From NCBI RefSeq assembly GCF_018614775.1, contig NZ_JAGGOF010000101.1:1-33896 (forward strand): a stretch of 33,896 bases of DNA. The letters are read 5' to 3'. Every line of letters begins with the position of its first letter. Within the stretch, counting starts at the first letter, position 1. The DNA is from Pseudomonas fluorescens. Lineage in GTDB: Bacteria; Pseudomonadota; Gammaproteobacteria; Pseudomonadales; Pseudomonadaceae. The position numbers and the translations under genes were made by a program. The notes below the pieces were generated by a model. It made no database searches, was not told the DNA's origin, and was given only the letters and a program-made list of their open reading frames with translations. Shown piece by piece: positions 7,846-16,160 of the stretch.

Positions 7846-8904
7846 ATGTCAGCTTCCCTTCCGCCGCGCGGCCGTGGCACCGCTGCCAACCCGCACAACC
7901 GCTTCGCGCCGAGTCGCTCGGTGGTCGAAGATGACGGTTGGTACCAGGAAGTACCGCCGTCCCAAGGCACTGAAGTGCGCTTCGAGACGGCAAAGAGCAT
8001 CATCACCCGCAACACCTCGCCGGACATCCCTTTCGATCGCTCGATCAACCCTTATCGGGGCTGTGAACACGGCTGCATCTACTGCTATGCAAGGCCCAGC
8101 CATGCGTATTGGGACATGTCGCCGGGGCTGGATTTCGAAACCCGGCTGATCGCCAAGAGCAACGCCGCCGATGTGCTGGAGCAACAGCTGTCCAAGCGCG
8201 GCTATCAATGCGCACCGATCAACCTGGGCTCCAATACCGACCCTTACCAGCCGATCGAACGCGAACAACGCATCACCCGCCGGATTCTGGAAGTGCTGCT
8301 GCGTTACCGTCACCCGGTCACCATCGTGACCAAGGGCTCGCTGATCCTGCGGGACCTGGACCTGCTGACCGAACTGGCCCGGCAACGCCTGGTGGCGGTG
8401 ATGATCAGCCTCACCACCCTGGACGACGAACTCAAGCGTATTCTCGAACCGCGGGCGGCGGCGCCCAAGGCGCGCTTGCGGGCGATCAAGGTGATGCGCG
8501 AGGCGGGGATCCCGGTGGGCGTGTTGTGTGCACCGATGATCCCGATGATCAACGACAGCGAGATCGAGGCCCTGCTGGCCGAGGCCCATGCCGCTGGCGC
8601 CCAGACCGCTTCCTACATCATGTTGCGCCTGCCCTTGGAAGTGGCGCCGCTGTTCGAAGAATGGTTGCAGGCGCACTACCCGCAACGCGCTGCCCATGTG
8701 CTGAGCCTGGTCCGCCAGAGCCGCGGCGGCGAGTTGTACGACAGCCAGTTCGGCAAACGCATGCGCGGCGAAGGCCCCTTCGCCGACCTGCTGGCCCAGC
8801 GCTTCACCAAGGCGATCAAGCGCCTGGGACTGGATCGGCGCGAAGGTTACACGCTCGATTGCGACGCCTTTTGTCCGCCGGGGCGACAGATGTCTTTGAT
8901 TTAA
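7846..8904 (+). CDS. PA0069-family radical SAM protein (spore photoproduct lyase-related)
   Basis: A 352-residue radical S-adenosylmethionine enzyme. C73, C77 and C80 in RGCEHGCIYCYARP form the CxxxCxxC site for the 4Fe-4S cluster. The following LGSNTDPYQPIE and VTIVTKGSLI segments are typical of the PA0069/Rv2578c family. That family is distantly related to spore photoproduct lyase, and its reaction is not established. The ATG at 7846 was chosen over an in-frame ATG 36 codons upstream because GGAG sits 8 nt before it, and because the upstream extension would be translated through the LexA box. SOS control is therefore likely and a role in DNA repair plausible. It is divergent from the tpbA-like gene. 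Confidence 0.9.
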   Translation: MSASLPPRGRGTAANPHNRFAPSRSVVEDDGWYQEVPPSQGTEVRFETAKSIITRNTSPDIPFDRSINPYRGCEHGCIYCYARPSHAYWDMSPGLDFETRLIAKSNAADVLEQQLSKRGYQCAPINLGSNTDPYQPIEREQRITRRILEVLLRYRHPVTIVTKGSLILRDLDLLTELARQRLVAVMISLTTLDDELKRILEPRAAAPKARLRAIKVMREAGIPVGVLCAPMIPMINDSEIEALLAEAHAAGAQTASYIMLRLPLEVAPLFEEWLQAHYPQRAAHVLSLVRQSRGGELYDSQFGKRMRGEGPFADLLAQRFTKAIKRLGLDRREGYTLDCDAFCPPGRQMSLI

Positions 8905-9116
8905 CTACGGTTGACCTTAGATTGGTGTGTGAACAGCGATGGGCGCAAGCGCTTGGACCCCTTTGTTTATGCTTCGTAATCTACGTCCTAGAGCCTTCGA
9001 TTCAGTTTGAGTTAAGTTTCGGCCGCTACCTTGTTCATCGAGTGACTGACGGGGCGGACACATCGACCTGGACGTTTTTTAACCAGCCACTGGCGTAACA
9101 GCAAAGAGGATGAATC

Positions 9117-9848
9117 ATGAGTGACAAGGATAAACAGCCGTTGGCTGCGTCGGCTTCAGCCCAACCCGAGGCGGAAACCGCCGATGCAGCGCTGCGGCAT
9201 ATTGTTGACGGCTTTTTGCATTTCCATCATGAGATCTTTCCTCAGCAGGAAGAGCTCTTCAAGAAACTCGCCACCGCCCAATCACCCCGGGCGATGTTCA
9301 TCACCTGCGCCGATTCGCGCATCGTGCCCGAACTGATCACCCACAGCTCCCCCGGCGACCTGTTCGTCACCCGCAACGTCGGCAACGTCGTGCCGCCCTA
9401 CGGGCAGATGAACGGCGGTGTTTCCACCGCCATCGAATATGCCGTGCTGGCCCTCGGCGTGCAGCACATCATTGTCTGCGGCCATTCCGATTGCGGCGCC
9501 ATGCGTGCGGTGCTCAACCCGGACACCCTGGAAAAAATGCCCACGGTCAAAGCCTGGCTGCGCCACGCCGAAGTGGCCAAGACCATGGTCCACGACAACT
9601 GCCCGTGCGGCGACGAAAAACAAACCATGCCCATCCTCACCGAAGAGAACGTGATCGCGCAGTTGCAGCATTTGCGCACGCACCCTTCGGTGGCCTCGCG
9701 CATGGCCAGCGGTCAGTTGTTCATCCACGGCTGGGTGTACAACATCGAGACCAGCGAGATCAAAGCCTTCGACGCGGACCGGGGTTGTTTCCTGCCGCTC
9801 GATGGCAGCCATCCGATTCCGGTCGCAACGCCCAAAGCGCGCTTCTAA
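9117..9848 (+). CDS. Beta-class carbonic anhydrase
   Basis: A 243-residue enzyme interconverting CO2 and bicarbonate. Zinc ligands C64, H123 and C126 are present (CADSR, then VCGHSDCGAM), with the D66-R68 dyad of active beta-class enzymes. Length is slightly above the ~220-residue CynT type because of an N-terminal extension rich in Ala, Gln and Glu. No signal peptide is seen, so it is cytoplasmic. The ATG at 9117 follows AAAGAGGATGAATC, a good ribosome binding site. The SulP transporter starts 94 bp downstream on the same strand, suggesting a transport-hydration pair. The 212-bp leader (8905-9116) shows no terminator or operator I can name. Confidence 0.95.
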   Translation: MSDKDKQPLAASASAQPEAETADAALRHIVDGFLHFHHEIFPQQEELFKKLATAQSPRAMFITCADSRIVPELITHSSPGDLFVTRNVGNVVPPYGQMNGGVSTAIEYAVLALGVQHIIVCGHSDCGAMRAVLNPDTLEKMPTVKAWLRHAEVAKTMVHDNCPCGDEKQTMPILTEENVIAQLQHLRTHPSVASRMASGQLFIHGWVYNIETSEIKAFDADRGCFLPLDGSHPIPVATPKARF

Positions 9849-9942
9849 CCGCTCCTAAATACATCCTTGCGTGGACAAGCCCTGCCTGCTCTTCGAGCGG
9901 TCGGGCCTTGCCATGCCTGAAGAAAACTTCGGGAGAGTCACC

Positions 9943-11472
9943 ATGCGTGCTGCTCAATTAAAAGCTGTTCTGCCACGGGAGCTGCTGGCTTCGGTGGTTG
10001 TGTTCCTGGTGGCGCTGCCCTTGTGCATGGGCATTGCCATCGCGTCGGGCCTGCCGCCCGCCAAAGGCCTGGTCACCGGCATCATCGGTGGCCTGGTGGT
10101 GGGGTTCCTCGCTGGCTCGAAATTGCAAGTCAGTGGCCCCGCCGCCGGATTGGCTGTGCTGGTCTTCGAACTGGTGCGCCAACATGGCGTGGCAATGCTC
10201 GGGCCGATCCTGCTGCTGGCGGGGCTGTTGCAGTTGCTGGCCGGGCGCTTTCGCCTGGGCTGCTGGTTCCGGGTGACGGCGCCGGCGGTGGTCTACGGGA
10301 TGCTGGCGGGCATTGGCGTGCTGATCGTGCTGTCCCAGGTCCATGTGATGCTCGACGCGGCGCCCAAGCCATCCGGGCTGGATAATCTCGCGGCGTTCCC
10401 GGCGGCGGTGGCCCAGGCCTTGCCGTCCTTCGGCTGGCAGGCCGGCCTGCTCGGCCTGTCGACGATTGCGGTGATGTGGTTGTGGGAAAAGTTTCGCCCT
10501 CACAGCCTGCGCTTCGTACCCGGCGCGCTGCTCGGCGTCGGCCTGGCGACCGTCGCCAGCCTGCTGTTGGCGTTGCAGGTCAAACGCGTGGACGTGCCGG
10601 ACAACCTTGCCGACGCCATCGACTGGCTGAGCCCGGCAGACTTGCTGAACCTGGCTGACCCCATGTTGCTGGTCGCGGCCTTGACGGTCGCCTTCATCGC
10701 CAGCGCCGAAACCCTGCTGTCGGCAGCGGCCGTGGATCGCATGCACAGCGGCGAACGTGCGGACTTCGACCGCGAACTGTCGGCCCAAGGGATCGGCAAC
10801 ATGCTCTGCGGCCTGCTCGGCGCCTTGCCGATGACCGGCGTGATCGTGCGCAGCTCGGCCAACGTCCAGGCCGGCGCCACCACGCGGATGTCGACGATTT
10901 TCCATGGCCTGTGGCTGTTGCTGTTCGTGTTGGTGCTGTCCAGCGTGCTGCAGAGCATTCCGGTGGCGAGCCTGGCGGGTGCCTTGGTGTACACCGGTTT
11001 CAAACTGGTGGACCTCAAGGCCTTTCGAGGCCTGGGCCGTTATGGCCGGATGCCGATGTTCACCTACGCCGCGACGGCCTTGGCGATCATCTTCACTGAC
11101 CTGCTGACCGGCGTGCTGATCGGTTTCGGCCTGACCCTGGCGAAACTGGCCTGGAAAGCCTCACGACTGAAAATCAGCCTGGTCGACCTTCCTCAGGACG
11201 GTGAGATGGAACTGCGCCTGGTGGGAGCGGCCACCTTCCTCAAGGTGCCGGCGCTGACCCAGGTGCTGGGCACCATCCCCGCAGGCACAACGGTGCATGT
11301 GCCGCTCAATAACCTGAGCTACATCGACCACTCGTGCCTGGAGTTGCTGGAAGAATGGGGCCGGGCGAATGCCAGCAAGGGCTCGAAGCTGGTGATCGAA
11401 TCCCACGGGCTCAAGCGTCGGTTGGAGGGGCGGTTGCGCACGACGGTCGGGGTGGGTGCAGCGACTTCCTGA
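9943..11472 (+). CDS. SulP-family inorganic anion transporter (probable bicarbonate or sulfate)
   Basis: A 509-residue inner-membrane protein with 10-12 predicted membrane segments, beginning LLASVVVFLVALPLCMGIAIASG. SulP landmarks include VSGPAAG near residue 60 and the SAETLLSAAAVDRM and GALPMTGVIVRSSANVQAG segments. A short C-terminal STAS-like domain (VHVPLNNLSYIDHSCLELL) lies in the cytoplasm. Upstream in-frame starts exist at 9871 and 9913, but GGGAG at about 8 nt before the ATG at 9943 decides the start. Pairing with a beta-carbonic anhydrase points to bicarbonate as the likely substrate, as in BicA-type and CA-linked SulP proteins. Sulfate or another anion cannot be excluded from sequence. 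Confidence 0.92.
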   Translation: MRAAQLKAVLPRELLASVVVFLVALPLCMGIAIASGLPPAKGLVTGIIGGLVVGFLAGSKLQVSGPAAGLAVLVFELVRQHGVAMLGPILLLAGLLQLLAGRFRLGCWFRVTAPAVVYGMLAGIGVLIVLSQVHVMLDAAPKPSGLDNLAAFPAAVAQALPSFGWQAGLLGLSTIAVMWLWEKFRPHSLRFVPGALLGVGLATVASLLLALQVKRVDVPDNLADAIDWLSPADLLNLADPMLLVAALTVAFIASAETLLSAAAVDRMHSGERADFDRELSAQGIGNMLCGLLGALPMTGVIVRSSANVQAGATTRMSTIFHGLWLLLFVLVLSSVLQSIPVASLAGALVYTGFKLVDLKAFRGLGRYGRMPMFTYAATALAIIFTDLLTGVLIGFGLTLAKLAWKASRLKISLVDLPQDGEMELRLVGAATFLKVPALTQVLGTIPAGTTVHVPLNNLSYIDHSCLELLEEWGRANASKGSKLVIESHGLKRRLEGRLRTTVGVGAATS

Positions 11473-11488
11473 TCCCCTGGTGAACAAA

Positions 11489-11593
11489 TGTGGGAGCGAG
11501 CCAGTGTGGGAGCGAGCCTGCTCGCGATAGCGGTGTATCAGACAACATTTTCGTTTGCTGATTTACCGCATCGCGAGCAGGCTCGCTCCCACA
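11489..11593. repeat. REPIN plus REP fragment
   Basis: Two inverted REP sequences occur as a doublet. A left copy starts at 11505 with TGTGGGAGCGAGCCTGCTCG, and a right copy of the opposite orientation ends at about 11593 with GCTCGCTCCCACA. A further partial REP (TGTGGGAGCGAGCCAG) abuts at 11489-11504, so the element looks nested or tandemly extended. It lies between two convergent genes and could also terminate transcription in both directions. Confidence 0.9.
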
Positions 11594-11630
11594 GGGTTTT
11601 GTGGTGGACGTGGGGTTTGTGAACTGCCGA

Positions 11631-12281
11631 TCACGCCACCGGTTGATCCAGCTCCAACCCCACGCCCAGGCGGCGTGACATGCACGGCCAGCGCTTCCAG
11701 GCGGCGCCGGTCTGCGGGCTGCTGAGCTTCTCGCGGTAGGTTTCTACCGACTCCAGGGCGAACGTCTCGTCGTTGAGCATCTCGTCGAAGGCGTGATGCA
11801 CCACCTCGTCGAGCTGGTTGGCAAAGGCTTCGCCGATCAGCTGGTGGGCAATCAGATTGGCGACCGTCATGTCCAAGGGGATCAGTGGCTGGCCGAAATG
11901 CTTGATGTACAGGTCATTGACCTCTTCGACGAATCGGTGGGCCAGATAGGCTTCGTCCAGCAAGCTGTCGAGCCCGACATGGCCGGCCATGATCGTCGGC
12001 GGCTGGAGGAAATAGTGCTCGGCGATTTTCAACACCGGCTTGATCTGCGGCTCGATGCCCGCTTCCCTGGCGACCTCATTGGCTGCATCCAGCAGGTCGG
12101 GCAATTCATCGATATAGGCGGCAACAAAACGCGCCAGGACGTCGTTGGCGTTCGCCTCTGGCAATTGGATAGCGCGGTGCAAATGCGGTAACTGGGCTTC
12201 CAACTGACGGGCCAACTGGCCGGTCTCGGCTTCGTGCTGTTGGGCTTTTTGGATCTGCTCGCGCAATGCGGCGGTGTTCAT
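11631..12281 (-). CDS. Conserved hypothetical protein beside the cytochrome oxidase locus
   Basis: A 216-residue soluble, acidic, mostly helical protein of unknown function. The first ~45 residues are a probable coiled coil rich in Gln, Glu and Leu (REQIQKAQQHEAETGQLARQ). The rest contains repeated helical segments with no recognised catalytic motif. No signal peptide or membrane segment is seen. By position it corresponds to the unknown protein next to coxB in P. aeruginosa (PA0104, from memory). The ATG at 12281 is preceded by CCTGGAG at 6 nt. It is divergent from coxB, and its 3' end faces the SulP gene across a REPIN. A link to the oxidase is inferred only from neighbourhood. Confidence 0.75.
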   Translation of the reverse strand: MNTAALREQIQKAQQHEAETGQLARQLEAQLPHLHRAIQLPEANANDVLARFVAAYIDELPDLLDAANEVAREAGIEPQIKPVLKIAEHYFLQPPTIMAGHVGLDSLLDEAYLAHRFVEEVNDLYIKHFGQPLIPLDMTVANLIAHQLIGEAFANQLDEVVHHAFDEMLNDETFALESVETYREKLSSPQTGAAWKRWPCMSRRLGVGLELDQPVA

Positions 12282-12489
12282 GGAAACTCCAGGAAAACTA
12301 AAGGCAATGAAATAGGGAAGACATAACTTAGCTGGCTAATAAACACTCCTAAGACCTATTTTTCATAATTGGCTCTTCCTTGATACGCCGCAGCTATATC
12401 GGTTTGCCATCATCTGGTCATGCATCCTTTTCCATTCGCAGGCTCTGGCGCAAGCCCAATGTGTTTCAAGAACGATTTTCGCCATCGCG

Positions 12490-12517
12490 TTGCGAGGTTC
12501 CCCTCGCTGTCTATACT
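12490..12517 (+). promoter_or_regulatory. Candidate promoter of the cox cluster with RpoS-like -10
   Basis: The 378-bp gap 12282-12659 before coxB holds CTATACT at 12511-12517, preceded by TGT. This matches the extended -10 favoured by sigma-38. A TTGCGA lies 15 bp upstream at 12490-12495. The spacer contains a perfect inverted repeat GCGAGG-TTCC-CCTCGC (12492-12507) that could be an operator. The aa3 oxidase of P. aeruginosa is reported as RpoS-dependent, which fits. No transcription start is known here. Confidence 0.45.
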
Positions 12518-12609
12518 CGGTTTGGAATGGAGTTAGCTGATGACACCCGATGCATAGGCAGCAAGGCACGGCGGTCGAGTTCGCAGTCTGATGTAGCCGC
12601 TCTCCCTTG

Positions 12610-12630
12610 CCGAAGGCGTTACGCCTACGG
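12610..12630 (+). promoter_or_regulatory. Leader hairpin upstream of coxB
   Basis: CCGAAGGCG and CGCCTACGG pair around a TTA loop, giving a 9-bp stem with one A-A mismatch. It ends 29 bp before the coxB ATG and just before the AAGGGGAA ribosome binding site. It could protect the 5' end of the transcript. A regulatory role is not shown. Confidence 0.3.
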
Positions 12631-12659
12631 GATAACAAGAACGATAAGGGGAACCCGCA

Positions 12660-13787
12660 ATGACGCGACATCCACACGTATGGATGGGCCTCCTGTTGTG
12701 GTCGATTTTCAGTCAGGCGCAAGCTGCCTGGACTGTGAATATGGCGCCTGGAGCGACACAGATCAGCAACGCAGTGTTCGACTTGCACATGACGATCTTC
12801 TGGATCTGTGTAGTCATCGGCATCATCGTCTTCGGTGCCATGTTCTGGTCGATGATGATGCACCGCCGCTCCACCGGCCAGAACGCCGCCCACTTCCACG
12901 AGAACACCCGGGTCGAGATCCTCTGGACCATCGTGCCCTTCGTGATCCTGGTGGCCATGGCCATTCCCGCCACTGCCACGCTGATCAAGATGTACGACTC
13001 CAGCGAGTCGGACATCGATATCCAGATCACCGGCTACCAATGGAAGTGGCACTACAAGTACCTGGGCCAGGACGTCGAGTTCTTCAGCAACCTGGCCACC
13101 CCCGCCGAACAGATCCATAACCAGAGCGCCAAGGGCGAACACTACCTGCTGGAAGTCGACAAGCCGCTGGTGCTGCCGGTCGATGCCAAGGTGCGCTTTC
13201 TGGTGACCTCTGCCGACGTGATCCATTCCTGGTGGGTGCCGGCCTTCGCGGTCAAGCGCGATGCGATTCCCGGGTTCGTCAACGAGGCCTGGACGCGGGT
13301 CGACAAGCCGGGCATCTATCGCGGCCAGTGCGCCGAGCTGTGTGGCAAGGACCACGGGTTCATGCCGATCGTGGTCGAGGTCAAGAGCAAGCCCGACTAC
13401 GAAAAATGGCTGGGCGAGCGCAAGGCCGAAGCCGCGCAGCTCAAAGAACTGACCAGCAAGGAATGGACCCTCGACGAGCTCAAGGAACGGGGCGACAAGA
13501 TCTACCACACCACATGCGTGGCCTGTCACCAGGCCGAAGGCCAGGGCTTGCCACCGATGTTCCCGGCGCTCAAAGGCTCGAAAATCGCCACCGGACCCAA
13601 GGCTGATCACCTGAGCCTGGTCTTCCACGGCAAGCCCGGCACCGCCATGGCCGCGTTCGGCAAGCAGTTGTCGGAAGTCGATATCGCCGCCGTCGTGACC
13701 TATGAACGTAACGCCTGGGGCAACAACAAAGGCGACATGGTCACGCCAAAAGAAGTGCTGGAACTCAAACAGGCGGAAAGCAAATGA
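12660..13787 (+). CDS. coxB: Cytochrome c oxidase subunit II with C-terminal cytochrome c domain (caa3 type)
   Basis: A 375-residue subunit that accepts electrons from cytochrome c. A signal peptide ends near residue 22 (FSQAQA), and two membrane segments lie at about residues 43-66 and 87-106. The periplasmic cupredoxin domain has the CuA ligands H189, C224, E226, C228, H232 and M235 in GQCAELCGKDHGFM. A fused cytochrome c domain carries the heme site CVACH (C286, C289, H290), with M330 as the likely axial ligand. The fusion places it among caa3-like oxidases, as in P. aeruginosa. The ATG at 12660 follows AAGGGGAA. It is the first gene of the oxidase cluster, with ctaD 82 bp downstream. Confidence 0.97.
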   Translation: MTRHPHVWMGLLLWSIFSQAQAAWTVNMAPGATQISNAVFDLHMTIFWICVVIGIIVFGAMFWSMMMHRRSTGQNAAHFHENTRVEILWTIVPFVILVAMAIPATATLIKMYDSSESDIDIQITGYQWKWHYKYLGQDVEFFSNLATPAEQIHNQSAKGEHYLLEVDKPLVLPVDAKVRFLVTSADVIHSWWVPAFAVKRDAIPGFVNEAWTRVDKPGIYRGQCAELCGKDHGFMPIVVEVKSKPDYEKWLGERKAEAAQLKELTSKEWTLDELKERGDKIYHTTCVACHQAEGQGLPPMFPALKGSKIATGPKADHLSLVFHGKPGTAMAAFGKQLSEVDIAAVVTYERNAWGNNKGDMVTPKEVLELKQAESK

Positions 13788-13869
13788 GCCGGCCTGACGT
13801 GTATTTGCGCAACCGGTCGGGGCTTGTTGCCCCGCGCCGTCCAGCCCATTCGCTCGAAGGAGACAGGAC

Positions 13870-15462
13870 ATGAGTGCTGTGATCGATGACCACGGTCATG
13901 CCGGCGCCGACCACGCCCACGGCCCCGCCAAGGGCCTGATGCGTTGGGTACTGACCACCAACCACAAGGATATCGGCACGCTGTACCTGTGGTTCGCGTT
14001 CTGTATGTTCCTGCTCGGCGGCTCGTTCGCCATGGTGATCCGCGCCGAACTGTTCCAGCCGGGCCTGCAGATCGTGGAGCCGGCGTTCTTCAACCAGATG
14101 ACCACCATGCATGGCCTGGTGATGGTGTTCGGCGCGGTGATGCCGGCCTTCGTCGGCCTCGCCAACTGGATGATCCCGCTGATGATCGGCGCGCCGGACA
14201 TGGCCCTGCCGCGCATGAACAACTTCAGCTTCTGGCTGTTGCCGGCGGCGTTCCTGCTGCTGGTGTCGACGTTGTTCACCGCCGGCGGCGGACCGAACTT
14301 CGGCTGGACCTTCTACGCGCCGCTGTCCACCACCTATGCGCCGGAAAGCGTGACGTTCTTCATCTTTGCCATCCACCTGATGGGCATCAGTTCGATCATG
14401 GGCGCGATCAACGTGATCGCCACCATCCTCAACCTGCGCGCCCCCGGCATGACGCTGATGAAAATGCCGCTGTTCGTCTGGACCTGGCTGATCACCGCGT
14501 TCCTGTTGATCGCGGTGATGCCGGTGCTGGCCGGCTGCGTGACGATGATGCTGATGGACATCCACTTCGGCACCAGCTTCTTCAGCGCCGCCGGCGGCGG
14601 TGACCCGGTGCTGTTCCAGCACGTGTTCTGGTTCTTCGGCCACCCCGAGGTGTACATCATGATCCTGCCGGCCTTCGGTGCCGTCAGCTCGATCATCCCG
14701 GCCTTCTCGCGCAAGCCGTTGTTCGGCTACACCTCGATGGTCTATGCCACCGCCGCCATCGCGTTCCTGTCGTTCATCGTCTGGGCGCACCACATGTTCG
14801 TGGTCGGCATTCCGCTGGTGGGCGAGCTGTTCTTCATGTACGCGACCCTGCTGATCGCCGTGCCCACCGGGGTGAAGGTGTTCAACTGGGCGAGCACCAT
14901 GTGGCAAGGCTCGCTGACCTTCGAGACGCCGATGCTGTTTGCCGTGGCGTTCGTGATCCTGTTCTCCATCGGTGGTTTCTCCGGGTTGATGCTCGCCATC
15001 GCCCCGGCGGACTTCCAGTACCAGGACACCTACTTCGTGGTCGCGCACTTCCACTACGTGCTGGTGCCCGGCGCCATCTTCGGGATCTTCGCCTCGGCGT
15101 ACTACTGGATGCCGAAATGGACCGGCCACATGTACGACGAAACCCTTGGCAAGCTGCACTTCTGGCTGTCGTTCATCGGGATGAACATGGCGTTCTTCCC
15201 GATGCACTTCGTCGGCCTGGCGGGCATGCCCCGGCGGATTCCCGACTACAACCTGCAGTTCGCCGACTTCAACATGGTCTCGTCCATCGGCGCGTTCATG
15301 TTCGGCACCACGCAGCTGTTCTTCCTGTTCATCGTGATCAAGACCATCCGCGGCGGCCCGCCCGCACCGGCCAAGCCGTGGGATGGCGCCGAAGGGTTGG
15401 AGTGGAGCGTGCCGTCGCCGGCGCCGTATCACACCTTCACGACGCCGCCGGAAGTGAAATGA
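13870..15462 (+). CDS. ctaD: Cytochrome c oxidase subunit I (aa3)
   Basis: The 530-residue catalytic subunit with 12 predicted membrane segments. It binds heme a and the heme a3-CuB centre, reduces O2 to water and pumps protons. The low-spin heme histidine lies in TTMHGLVMVF. CuB ligands are in the GHPEVYIMILP segment (His with the cross-linked Tyr) and WAHHMF. The HFHYVLVPG segment near residue 398 holds the remaining heme ligands. D-channel residues appear in GAPDMALPRMNNFSFW, and the K-channel lysine in PTGVKVFNW, so it is a type A1-like pump. The short His-rich cytoplasmic N terminus (DDHGHAGADHAHG) is unusual enough to note. The start follows CGAAGGAGACAGGAC. Confidence 0.98.
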   Translation: MSAVIDDHGHAGADHAHGPAKGLMRWVLTTNHKDIGTLYLWFAFCMFLLGGSFAMVIRAELFQPGLQIVEPAFFNQMTTMHGLVMVFGAVMPAFVGLANWMIPLMIGAPDMALPRMNNFSFWLLPAAFLLLVSTLFTAGGGPNFGWTFYAPLSTTYAPESVTFFIFAIHLMGISSIMGAINVIATILNLRAPGMTLMKMPLFVWTWLITAFLLIAVMPVLAGCVTMMLMDIHFGTSFFSAAGGGDPVLFQHVFWFFGHPEVYIMILPAFGAVSSIIPAFSRKPLFGYTSMVYATAAIAFLSFIVWAHHMFVVGIPLVGELFFMYATLLIAVPTGVKVFNWASTMWQGSLTFETPMLFAVAFVILFSIGGFSGLMLAIAPADFQYQDTYFVVAHFHYVLVPGAIFGIFASAYYWMPKWTGHMYDETLGKLHFWLSFIGMNMAFFPMHFVGLAGMPRRIPDYNLQFADFNMVSSIGAFMFGTTQLFFLFIVIKTIRGGPPAPAKPWDGAEGLEWSVPSPAPYHTFTTPPEVK

Positions 15463-15479
15463 GATGACTGATGGAACCC

Positions 15480-15560
15480 TTGTGGGAGCGAGCCTGCTCG
15501 CGATAGACGCGACTCGGTGTGTCAGGCACACCGCTATCGCGAGCAGGCTCGCTCCCACAG
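15480..15560. repeat. REPIN inside the cytochrome oxidase cluster
   Basis: A left REP TGTGGGAGCGAGCCTGCTCG begins at 15480 and an inverted copy ends GAGCAGGCTCGCTCCCACA at 15560. The ~30-nt centre is itself partly self-complementary (GCGATAGACGC, then CACCGCTATCGC). The folded RNA would form a long hairpin 17 bp after the ctaD stop and 24 bp before the ctaG start. It may separate the mRNA levels of the subunits from those of the assembly genes. Confidence 0.92.
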
Positions 15561-15584
15561 GGGTCCGTGGAGAGGTCGAGAGCC

Positions 15585-16136
15585 ATGGCTGATTCAATCT
15601 CGATGAAAAAACTGGTCACCCGGCTGTTGCTGGTGGTGGTGGCCATGTTCATCTTCGGCTTTGCCCTGGTGCCGATCTACGACGTGATGTGCAAGGCGTT
15701 CGGCATCAATGGCAAGACCGCCGGGCAGTACGAAGGCGAGCAGGTCACCGATGCGTCGCGGCAGGTTCGCGTGCAGTTCCTGTCGACCAATGCGGTGGAC
15801 ATGCCGTGGGACTTCTACCCCAAGGGCGAGCAATTGGTGGTCCAGCCCGGGGCGGTGAATGAAATGGTCTTCGTCGCCCACAACCCCACCAACCGGCCGA
15901 TGAGCGCCCAGGCCGTGCCAAGCATCGCGCCGAGCACCGCGGCGGCTTACTTCCACAAGACCGAATGTTTTTGTTTTACCCAGCAAGTGCTGCAACCCGG
16001 CGAACGGATCGAAATGCCCATGCGCTTCATCGTCGACCGGGACATGCCCAAGGATGTGAAGCACCTGACGCTGTCCTACACGCTGTTCGATATCACCGCC
16101 CGTCATCCACCGGTGGCTCTAAACACTGACCGATAG
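15585..16136 (+). CDS. ctaG: Cytochrome c oxidase assembly protein CtaG/Cox11
   Basis: A membrane-anchored copper chaperone of 183 residues that delivers copper to the CuB site of subunit I. One N-terminal membrane segment (about residues 11-29, RLLLVVVAMFIFGFALVP) is followed by a periplasmic immunoglobulin-like domain. The copper site CFCF lies in KTECFCFTQQVL. An in-frame extension upstream to 15519 runs through the REPIN and is rejected. The ATG at 15585 is preceded by GGAGAGG at about 8 nt. The ribosome binding site thus begins only a few bases after the REPIN, which could influence its access. The neighbours are the two subunits it serves. Confidence 0.95.
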   Translation: MADSISMKKLVTRLLLVVVAMFIFGFALVPIYDVMCKAFGINGKTAGQYEGEQVTDASRQVRVQFLSTNAVDMPWDFYPKGEQLVVQPGAVNEMVFVAHNPTNRPMSAQAVPSIAPSTAAAYFHKTECFCFTQQVLQPGERIEMPMRFIVDRDMPKDVKHLTLSYTLFDITARHPPVALNTDR

Positions 16137-16160
16137 CGTGCCCGATAAGGAGAACAATAA

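Noticed and set aside
8109..9098. A 329-codon frame overlapping the radical SAM gene
   Set aside because: It is out of frame with a clear CxxxCxxC enzyme and reads as low-complexity Arg/Pro/Gly sequence.
13765..15597. A 610-codon open frame antisense to ctaD
   Set aside because: It is a GC-driven shadow of the oxidase subunit I gene: its residues are His/Asp/Glu/Arg-rich without domain structure, and ctaD is unmistakable on the other strand.
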